Of a DNA stretch of 6,819 bases, positions 1 to 6,660 are shown in pieces. A program made the position numbers and the translations under genes. Below the pieces are notes generated by a model. That model was given only the letters and a program-made list of their open reading frames with translations, ran no database searches and had not been told where the DNA came from. How positions within the stretch are numbered: position 1 is the first letter of the stretch; every line of letters starts with the position of its first letter. Where the stretch lies: contig QHXE01000888.1 in NCBI GenBank assembly GCA_003222835.1, positions 1-6,819 of the forward strand. The letters run 5' to 3'. The DNA comes from Acidobacteriota bacterium (GTDB taxonomy: Bacteria; Acidobacteriota; Blastocatellia; Pyrinomonadales; Pyrinomonadaceae).

Positions 1-99
1 CAGACACGATTCGAACACGAGAACGATCTATGTCATTGCGGGAGCTGATTGATCGAAGCGGTGCCGGGCCACCAGGCAGCCAAGGAATGCCTAGCCTCC

Positions 100-2338
100 A
101 TGAACAGCCCTTCTAAAGTCCCTAGGATCGCTTTCGTTGGCGACCACCTGCCGCGCAAGTGCGGCATAGCTACGTTCACGGCCGACCTGCTTGCCGCCGT
201 CCAAAGCGCACACCCCCAGAGCCAGTGCCTCGCCGTGTCGGTTAACGAAATTCCAGGTGGGTACGAGTACCCGGAGGTGGTTCGCTTCGAAATTGAGGAG
301 CAGGACTTATCGTCCTATCTTCGTGCCGCGGACTTCCTCAACATCAGTAACGTGGACATCGTCTGTCTGCAACACGAGTTCGGCATTTTCGGCGGGCCGG
401 CCGGTGGTCACATCCTGGCACTCTTGCGCGAATTGAGAATGCCTGTCGTCACGACGCTTCATACCGTGCTCCGGGAGCCAAGAGCCGACCAGCGGCGCGT
501 AATGGACGGGTTAATCTCACTCTCTACCCGGCTCGTCGTCATGGCCGAGCGCGGACGGCAGATGCTGCAGGATATTTACCAGGCACCGCCGGCTAAGACC
601 GATCTCATCGCGCACGGCATTCCAGATGTAGGCTTCGTCGATCCGACTTATTTCAAGGATCAGTTCGGGGTGGAGGGAAGGGTGGTGCTGCTTACCTTCG
701 GCCTGCTTTCACCGAATAAGGGCATCGAATATGTACTCAATGCCCTGCCGCAAATTCTGGCCCAGTCCCCCGAGGTTGTATATATCGTCCTCGGCGCCAC
801 CCATCCTAACGAGCTACGAGAGCACGGGGAAGCTTACCGGCTCAGCCTCGAGATTCTTGCTAAGAAGAACAGAATTGATAAGAACGTCATCTTCTACAAC
901 CAGTTTGTGGATCTTGAGAATCTCAAGGAGTTCATCGGCGCAGCGGACCTTTACATCACGCCTTACCTGAACGAAGCGCAGATCACGTCGGGAACGCTAG
1001 CCTACACATTCGGTGCAGGCAAAGCGGTGGTGTCCACTCCGTACTGGCACGCAGCGGAATTGCTGGCGGAAGGCCGCGGTGTGCTGGTGCCATTCCGCGA
1101 TGCACCGGCCATAGCACGTGAGGTGATTGGTTTGCTGCGTGACGACACCCGCCGACATGCCATTCGCAAGAACGCCTACAAGATTGGCCGCGAGATGGTT
1201 TGGAGCAACGTGGCCCAGATGTATATGCGTTCCTTCGAGTGTTCCAGGCTGGAAGGGGCCGCTCGGACGCGAAAATTTCTTGCCACCAAGACCCTCGACC
1301 AAAAACCGCGAGAACTGCCGCCGATGAAGCTGAGTCACCTTTCGCGGATGACCGATTCCACTGGAGTCTTCCAACACGCTGTTCTCAGCGTTCCCAATTT
1401 TTCAGAAGGCTATTGCACCGATGATAATGCCCGTGCGTTCATCCTGGCAGTGCTGCTCGGTGAGTTGGGCGAGGATCCGGAGTCGGTGCAGACACTGGCC
1501 ACCACCGCCGGGGCGTTCCTTCATCACGCTTTCGATCTCGAAGGGAAACGCTTCCACAACCACCTGAGTTTTGAGCGGCACTGGTTGGACGAGCCCGGTT
1601 CGGAGGACTGTCACGGGAGGGCGCTCTGGGCGCTGGGCACAGGCGTGGGGCGTTCGTCCTTTCGGAGCTTCCAGATAATGGCGGGACAGCTCTTCGCGCT
1701 GGCTTTGCCTGCGCTGACAGGGTTCACCTCGCCTCGGGCTTGGGCGTTCGGCTTGATCGGCATCCATGAATATCTGCGCCGGTTAAGCGGATCTATTTGA
1801 AGCGAGCGCGCATCCGGACTGGCAATGGTTTGAAGAGGAACTATCGTACGACAATCCGAAACTCGCGCACGCCTTGATTGTGAGCGGACAGGCAACCGGA
1901 CAGCGGGCGGTGCTCCAGCGGGGCCTCGATGCCCTCGGGTGGCTGACAAAGTTGCAGATGTCCGAGAAAGGTCATTTTCGACCCATTGGCAGTAATGGGT
2001 TCTATCGCCGCGGCGGCACGCGCGCCAATTTCGACCAGCAGCCTGTTGAGGCGCAAGCAACCGTCTCGGCCTGTCTGGAGGCCTAGCGCGCTACCTCCGA
2101 TGTCTGGTGGTATGAACACGCGCAAAGTGCCTTTGACTGGTTCATCGGCTGGAACGATCTTGGACTCGAACTCTACTCTCCTGAGACAGGCGGCTGCCAC
2201 GATGGGTTGCACGTAGATCGGGTCAACGGAAACCAGGGAGCGGAATCAACCCTGGCCTTCCTACTTTCATTGGCGGAGATGCAATTGGCACAAAACATAC
2301 GGACGAGTTTTAGAGAACCGATCGCCATCACGGAGTAG
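100..2338 (+). pseudogene. GT4-type glycosyltransferase with long C-terminal domain, broken by a frameshift and an amber codon
   Basis: Transfers a sugar from an activated donor, probably in the cytoplasm; donor and acceptor are unknown. Numbering from ATG 100, the N-terminal domain (about residues 8-385) is complete: PRKCGIATFT at 18-27, LQHEFGIFGG at 90-99, HGIP at 172-175, GLLSPNKG at 201-208, and the donor-site stretch NEAQITSGTLAYTFGAGKAV at 291-310 with Glu320 after it. A roughly 340-residue C-terminal region typical of this family follows (GYCTDDNAR, CHGRALWALG, FTSPRAWAF). The frame then stops at TGA 1798-1800 straight after RRLSG. Homologous sequence resumes one frame on at about 1790 (DLFEASAHPDWQWFEEELSY) and runs to TAG 2336-2338, crossed by TAG 2084-2086. 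The end (WNDLGLELYSPETGGCHDGL) is well conserved. ATG 100 is preferred over TTG 49 or GTG 61 because it sits just before the conserved start and has AAGGAA at 82-87. A 566-residue product retaining the whole transferase domain could still be made. Confidence 0.85.
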
Positions 2339-2350
2339 CCGGGAACCCCC

Positions 2351-3722
2351 ATGTCCATGCACCTCAAACGTACAGCCACAATCCTCAAGCCCGACCAGTC
2401 CCGTGTTCTCCTCCGGCCCTTCAGTCCAGGTGGTCCCGAGCGGGTGGCCCGGATTATCGGCAGGATTATGGCGCTCCCAGAAGATCGGGTCAGCCGGCTG
2501 CTGGACGAAGTTTCCGCTGAGTTTTCTCAGCGCCACCAGCAAATCCGCAATCTCTTCCTGCAGCGCTTCGAAGAGGTCCGTGAGTCTTTGGCGACGGTCG
2601 AGGGTCTATCCGAACAAAGACGACTCCTGATCGGCTCCTATTTTCTGGTCGAATACTCTCTAGAATCCGCTGCCCTGTTCAATCCTTCCATCGTACCGCA
2701 TCCTGACCAAACTGGTCTGCCGTCGGGCGCGCTGCGGTTTGTTCTCAGCTTGCGCGCCACCGGGGAAGGACACATTTCTTCCATCACGTTCCGGACCGGT
2801 ATTATCCATCCCGATCAGCGGATCGAGGTGTTACCCGCCACAGATTTTCTTACCGAGCCGCGTCAGATCCGAAACCCCCAGTACGAGAAATTACTGTTCG
2901 GGCGAAAACTCTGTGAACTGGGATTGAGCGGCGAATTAACGCGCCGGATCATGAACAAACTCGGGGAGTCGTTTGCACTGGAAGATCTTCGCGCCGGGCT
3001 CCAAAGAGCAGCAGTTGTCTGAGCGGATACTGTTCCCGGCCACACCTTCGCAACGCAACGGCATCGAGGACGCCCGCTTCGTTCGCTTTCGGAACGACGA
3101 TGGTACCCACATCTACTACGCGACGTTCACCGCCTTCGATGGCAGGGTCGTCGTGCCGGAACTGGTGGAAACTTCTGATTTCCTGAACTTTCAATTCATT
3201 ACCCTGAATGGACCGGCCGCGGAAAACAAAGGTATGGCGCTCTTCCCACGGAAGATCGGCGGCCGCTATGCCATGCTTGCCCGCCAGGACAACGAGAACA
3301 TCTACCTGATGTTTTCCGACAACGTCCACTTCTGGAATGAACGCAGCGTGCTCCTCAAACCAGCCTTTCCCTGGGAACTGGTCCAGATCGGGAATTGCGG
3401 ATCTCCGATGGAGACCGATGCCGGGTGGCTAGTCCTCAGCCACGGTGTTGGCCCTATGCGACAGTACTGCATCGGTGCATTCCTCCTCGATCGCGACGAC
3501 CCGGCCAGAGTGATCGGACGGCTCCGCGAACCCTTGCTCAAGCCGAACCAGAACGAGCGTGAAGGGTACGTCCCCAACGTCGTTTATACCTGTGGTGCTC
3601 TAGTCCACAACGGCGAACTAATCGTTCCTTATGGCTTGGCCGATCACGCCACCGGTTTCGCAACCGTTGCGTTGGCCGAGGTGCTGAGTGCCATGGAACA
3701 GGAAACCCCATCACCAGCATGA
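2351..3722 (+). pseudogene. Long GH130 family beta-mannoside hydrolase or phosphorylase, frame broken near 3000
   Basis: GH130 enzymes are five-bladed beta-propellers that hydrolyse or phosphorolyse beta-mannosides. Frame one (2351-3022, 223 codons) carries the helical N-terminal extension of the long GH130 type and the first propeller strands (VEYSLESAALFNPSIV, ISSITFRTGII). It ends at TGA 3020-3022 after LRAGLQRAAVV. The rest lies one frame on, from about 3005 to TGA 3720-3722: QLSERILFPATPSQ, NGIEDARFVRF (the EDAR motif at 3066-3077 aligns with the catalytic Asp region of GH130), NKGMALFPRKIGGRYAMLAR, IGNCGSPMETDAGWLVLSHG and EGYVPNVVYTCGAL. Compared with my memory of family members of about 490 residues, some 25-30 residues before LSER seem absent, so a short deletion rather than a single-base slip is likely. 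The start is ATG 2351 or ATG 2357; no strong ribosome site is visible. It begins 12 bases after gene 1 and overlaps the next start as ATGA. Exact substrate is unknown. Confidence 0.85.
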
Positions 3723-4709
3723 TCGTCCACAAAAAAAGAGTGGCGGTCCTGTCTCCGGTAGCTTGGCGAACACCTCCCCGGCAATACGGCGCGTGGGAGA
3801 CGGTTGCCAGCAACATTACCGAAGGACTGGTGTCCCGTGGGTGGGATGTGACGTTGTTTGCCACTCGCGACTCCGTGACCCGAGCCCACCTCCATGCTGT
3901 GGTAGATCGGGGGTATGAAGAGGATCCCGCCATTGATCCGAAAATTTGACCTCATCCACAGCCACTACGACTTCATGGCGCTGTCCTATACCCGTCTGGT
4001 GAAGACGCCAGTCCTCACGACCATCCACGGATTCTCGTCTCCCAAAATCATGCCCATGTATGAGAAGTATCGTGACCGATATTTTGTCTCCATCAGCAAC
4101 TCCGATCGCGCACCGGGTCTGAATTATCTGGCCACGGTGTATAACGGAATTGACCTGTCCTTGTACCCGATCCAGGAACTTGGCGGAGATCACTTGGTCT
4201 TCCTCGGCCGGATTCACCCGGACAAGGGTGTCCATCTGGCGATCGAGGCGGCTCGCCTGAGCGGGTTGCCGCTGCTCATCGCGGGTATTATCCAGGATCG
4301 GACCTACTTCCGCGAGCAGGTGGAGCCCCACCTCGCTCAGACGATCAGATACATCGGGCCAGTGGACGTGCCCGGTAAGAACGAGTTGTTTGCGAATGCC
4401 CGAGCGCTGCTGCACCTGAACACCATCCCGGAACGATTCGGCCTGGTCCTGGTGGAAGCCAATGCCGCCGGCGTGCCCGTAATCGCTATGGACCTCGGCT
4501 CGTGCCGTGAAGTGATCAAAGACGGGCAGACGGGTTTCCTGGTCAACAACGTTGACGAGGCGGCGAGGGCCATGAAACGCCTGGGTGACATCGACCGCAT
4601 CGCATGCCGCCAACGGGTCCAGGAATGCTTCTCGATCGAAACCATGGTGGAGGCGTACGAACGGGTTTACAGCGCGGTTTTTGATCTGGAAGCGGCGAGA
4701 TCATCATGA
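3719..4709 (+). pseudogene. GT4 family glycosyltransferase, frame broken near 3945
   Basis: Retaining GT4-type glycosyltransferase, probably cytoplasmic, sugar specificity unknown. Frame one starts at ATG 3719, overlapping the GH130 stop as ATGA, and encodes the N-terminal Rossmann start: VAVLSPVAWRTPPRQYGAWE (the glycine and Trp-Glu are typical of this group), GLVSRGWDVTLFAT and GYEEDPAIDPK. It meets TGA 3947-3949. The next frame carries on with FDLIHSHYDF at about 3945, then TTIHGFSSPKI, VYNGIDLSLYP, VFLGRIHPDKGVHLAIEAA, and the donor-binding PERFGLVLVEANAAGVPVIA with its Glu-x7-Glu spacing, ending at TGA 4707-4709. In relatives, as I remember them, about 16 residues (of the VWEALHIAxVFERAxE kind) lie between DPK and FDLIH; these are missing, which suggests a deletion of about 47 bases. 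A product restarted at ATG 3915 would lack the N-terminal nucleotide-fold start and is unlikely to work. Confidence 0.85.
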
Positions 4710-5641
4710 AGCTGGACATTGTCAGACGCTACGCTCACAACCCCATCCTCACCAAAGCCGCGATCCCTTACCCGGTAGAAACGGTCCACAACGCGGCGGT
4801 GGTGAAGCATGAGAACGAGTACATCATGCTGTTCCGTTCCCATCTGCGGACGGGAAGGTCCATCATTGGGTTGGCGCGCAGCTCTGACGGATTCCACTTC
4901 ACCGCTCATCCGGAGCCCTTTCTGACTCCTGACAGGGACAGTCCCTTTGCGGCCTACGAAGAGTTCGGCGTCGAGGATCCACGGGTGACACACATGGACG
5001 GGGAGTACCTGATCACATATAGCGCCTACTCGCGAAATGGCGTCCGGATCGCCCTCGCAAAGACGAAGGATTTCTGTCAGGTGGAAAGGATCTCCCTCAT
5101 CACCGAGGCGGACTACCGGAATGTTGTCATCTTTCCACAAAAGTTCGACGGACTTTATGCACGTCTGGACCGTCCTCACTCAGAAATCGCCCCCTGGTCA
5201 ATCTGGATTTCCTATTCTCCAGATCTACGTTTTTGGGGACAATCACAGCTCATCATGCGGCCCGAACCCTATCACTGGGACGAAATGAAGATCGGTCCGG
5301 GCGCGCCCCCAATCAAAACCGACCAGGGATGGCTTTCCATCTACCACGGCGTTTTCCGGACGATGGACGGATCGGTCTACCGCTTGGGGGCCGCCCTTCA
5401 TGATCTCCTGAACCCGGCAAAGATCATCGGCGTGGGCGACTCGTGGATCTTGCAGCCGGAAGATCCCTGGGAAATCACGGGCTATGTTCACAACGTCGTG
5501 TTCACTTGCGGAGCGGTTGCGGAGTCCGATGGAACCGTGAAGATCTATTGGGGCGGCGCAGATACGGTCATGTGTGTGGGCGAAGCCAATATCTCCGATC
5601 TAGTCGCATTATGCCAGGATCACAGTAGACCGGCAAAATGA
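4706..5641 (+). CDS. Short GH130 family protein, probable beta-mannoside phosphorylase
   Basis: Intact 311-residue protein, the usual length of the compact GH130 type. It probably phosphorolyses a beta-mannoside, releasing mannose 1-phosphate, or runs in reverse to make one; hydrolysis is the alternative. Visible motifs: NPIL near the start (12-15), YPVETVHNAAVV (22-33), FRSHLRTGRSIIGLA (43-57), GVEDPRVT (88-95) with Asp91 as candidate catalytic residue by analogy with characterised GH130 phosphorylases, MKIGPGAPPIKT (194-205) with Lys195, IYHGV (212-216) with His214, and the closing YWGGADTVMCVG (281-292). Conserved basic residues and His at these places fit phosphate binding, but subfamily assignment needs an alignment. 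ATG 4706 overlaps the previous stop as ATGA, so translation is probably coupled. No signal peptide is visible, so it is cytoplasmic. It is the only unbroken gene of the operon, and no base or codon anomaly is apparent. Confidence 0.92.
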   Translation: MKLDIVRRYAHNPILTKAAIPYPVETVHNAAVVKHENEYIMLFRSHLRTGRSIIGLARSSDGFHFTAHPEPFLTPDRDSPFAAYEEFGVEDPRVTHMDGEYLITYSAYSRNGVRIALAKTKDFCQVERISLITEADYRNVVIFPQKFDGLYARLDRPHSEIAPWSIWISYSPDLRFWGQSQLIMRPEPYHWDEMKIGPGAPPIKTDQGWLSIYHGVFRTMDGSVYRLGAALHDLLNPAKIIGVGDSWILQPEDPWEITGYVHNVVFTCGAVAESDGTVKIYWGGADTVMCVGEANISDLVALCQDHSRPAK

Positions 5642-5893
5642 GTTTGGCACGACTCTTGTGCTGCCAGGTCTGCTGGCGGAAAACAGAGATGGCAATGGGT
5701 CTCTCCCACGCTTTCGAAACCTGCGATCGGTAATGGTCTCTTCGAGACCGTCCAGCCTATAGGGACAAGGGGGAGCATATATCCATCATGGCCCGGAGTC
5801 GCGCTTGATCTAGTCTCCTGGTTCACCGTTGAGGCAAAGACTCATTTGTTCGCGTCGATGAGCATTCCCTTTCGCGTCGAAGTCACGCCCCAT
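5642..5893. other. Gap between convergent genes, no recognised gene
   Basis: This 252-base stretch separates the end of the plus-strand operon from the end of the minus-strand DUF2934 gene. The plus frame in line with the preceding GH130 gene has no stop from 5642 to 6118, and would read residues such as GNGLFETVQPIGTRGSIYPS, but it has no credible start. The minus frame 5826-5620 is also open (68 codons, ATG start) and has no recognisable domain or clear ribosome site. I assign neither as a gene. A small hairpin lies at 5735-5749. Confidence 0.5.
5735..5749. other. Perfect short hairpin between convergent genes
   Basis: GGTCTC at 5735-5740 and GAGACC at 5744-5749 form a perfect six-base-pair stem around a TTC loop. 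The flanks allow two more pairs (A-T and T-G). It sits about 95 bases after the GH130 stop and 145 bases beyond the DUF2934 stop on the other strand, a fitting place for a bidirectional transcription end. There is no T-run on either side, so it is not a standard intrinsic terminator, and a stem this short can occur by chance. Confidence 0.3.
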
Positions 5894-6128
5894 TCACCGC
5901 CATACGATTACGGCGACTGCCGTTGCCGCGACGTTGTCAAGTTGTCGCGTTATCTGCATGCCGCGGCCCGTCTTCGATTTCGGCACGCCAACAGGTTTGC
6001 CGCTTATCTCTTTCTCCGCTCTGAGCCAATCCTCGACATCCTTATCCGTTTTCCCCGCCGCGCTGAATATAAGTCTCATACGCTCGGCGAGCGATTTCAT
6101 CTTTCAACACCTCTCTAGGTTCCACCAT
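5894..6128 (-). pseudogene. DUF2934 family small protein, broken by a one-base insertion
   Basis: DUF2934 proteins are small soluble proteins of unknown function. Read on the minus strand, ATG 6128-6126 follows a near-ideal AAGGAGG with a six-base spacer and gives MVEPREVLKDEIARRAYETY then IQRGGENG, ending at TAA. Reading one base on at about 6060, the domain continues as KDVEDWLRAEKEISGKP and runs on through GVPKSKTGRGMQITRQLDNV to TGA at 5894. RAYExYxxRGGExGxDxEDWLRAExE is the DUF2934 pattern as I know it, so the break is a single extra T between GGENG and KDVEDW. Repaired, it would encode about 77 residues, the usual size. A second, differently broken copy lies at 6680-6819, and the membrane protein gene is 68 bases upstream in the same direction. 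The single-base nature means a sequencing error is possible. Confidence 0.75.
5931..6087. repeat. Imperfect direct repeat, copy 1
   Basis: About 157 bases matching 6661-6819 in the same orientation, roughly four bases in five identical by eye, with a few one-base gaps. Both copies begin ACGTTGTCA and both run into CTCGG. The repeat covers most of the DUF2934 coding region, so it is best explained as two paralogous genes rather than a mobile element. The similarity goes slightly past the stop codon of copy 2. Confidence 0.75.
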
Positions 6129-6134
6129 TAGCAA

Positions 6135-6141
6135 CCTCCTT
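6135..6141 (-). promoter_or_regulatory. Strong ribosome binding site of DUF2934 copy 1
   Basis: The minus strand reads AAGGAGG here, six bases before ATG 6128-6126. It fixes the start of the broken DUF2934 gene and supports that the 28-codon frame ending at TAA was once the front of a real gene. Confidence 0.75.
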
Positions 6142-6196
6142 AAGTTGGCGTCTGCGGCGGCCCCCTCGCACATCTTAATCAGCTTACTGGCCATTT

Positions 6197-6571
6197 CTAA
6201 AGACATTGATCTTGAACGCTTCTGCGTTTACATTCCTCACGCTTCGCCATGCGCATGGTTAAGCCCCGTTGACAATGACTATATCCGGTTGCGAACGGCG
6301 GAGTTATTTCTATGTTCTCTCCATGAAAAATCAACGGGGCGAAAGGGTTGAAAAGTACTGCAATGGGTGCGAATGCGACCGCCCAAAAGTACTTCCTGCT
6401 GAGGGCTGTCTGCGCTACGAGCAGAAGCGCTGCAGAAAAGACGGCGAGTGCAAGCAACTCCATATAACCTCCGTCTCCGACTGACGATAGCTGGCTTTTT
6501 GCGGCGAACCACCAGATAAACATCAGGAAGAATGCAGCTATAGAAACCAATTTCACGGCTTTGGCATACAT
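6197..6571 (-). CDS. Small integral membrane protein with three membrane segments, function unknown
   Basis: A 124-residue protein with start ATG 6571-6569 chosen over the upstream ATG at 6655, because AGGAGG lies at 6583-6578 with a six-base spacer and the residues upstream look non-coding. Hydrophobic segments: about 5-24 (AVKLVSIAAFFLMFIWWFAA), 38-57 (ELLALAVFSAALLLVAQTAL) and 62-82 (FWAVAFAPIAVLFNPFAPLI). The FNPFxPL end of the third segment resembles small DUF6804-like membrane proteins, a tentative match from memory. After HGEN (83-86) the chain becomes hydrophilic and Cys/Arg-rich, unlike a membrane protein tail; the relatives I recall go on to a fourth segment here. The 3' end may therefore be replaced or frame-shifted. 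It lies between the two DUF2934 copies on the same strand. Base composition is lower in GC than in the mannoside operon. Confidence 0.65.
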   Translation of the reverse strand: MYAKAVKLVSIAAFFLMFIWWFAAKSQLSSVGDGGYMELLALAVFSAALLLVAQTALSRKYFWAVAFAPIAVLFNPFAPLIFHGENIEITPPFATGYSHCQRGLTMRMAKREECKRRSVQDQCL

Positions 6572-6577
6572 CAGAGA

Positions 6578-6583
6578 CCTCCT
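6578..6583 (-). promoter_or_regulatory. Ribosome binding site deciding the start of the membrane protein
   Basis: The minus strand reads AGGAGG here, followed by six bases and ATG 6571-6569. It argues for the 124-residue form over the 152-residue form starting at 6655. Confidence 0.7.
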
Positions 6584-6660
6584 GAAGTCCTTGAGCTTTC
6601 CAAGGGGCGAGGTCCGAATCACTCGCACCAGCTTGATAGACAAACACTTCCTCATTTCAT

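Noticed and set aside
2..52. Possible C-terminal end of an upstream gene (plus frame ending in TIYVIAGAD then TGA)
   Set aside because: Only 16 codons are visible, all three plus frames are open for at least the first 15 codons, and no family can be recognised.
49..99. TTG 49 as the start of the first glycosyltransferase
   Set aside because: ATG 100 lies next to the conserved N-terminus and has AAGGAA upstream; the 17 additional residues look unlike the family.
30..116. Small plus-strand frame from ATG 30 (28 codons)
   Set aside because: No ribosome site, overlaps the likely start of the glycosyltransferase, and has no recognisable content.
3816..4613. Long minus-strand open frame (265 codons) opposite the second glycosyltransferase
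   Set aside because: Antisense shadow of a clear GT4 gene; no recognisable domain and no ribosome site.
4667..5179. Minus-strand open frame of 170 codons opposite the intact GH130 gene
   Set aside because: Shadow of a well-conserved gene; common in GC-rich coding DNA.
5846..6118. Plus-strand frame of 90 codons from ATG 5846
   Set aside because: Mostly antisense to the DUF2934 gene, which has a good ribosome site and a family signature on the minus strand.
6269..6295. TTGACA at 6269 as a plus-strand promoter
   Set aside because: No matching -10 element at the right distance, and it lies within the minus-strand membrane protein gene.
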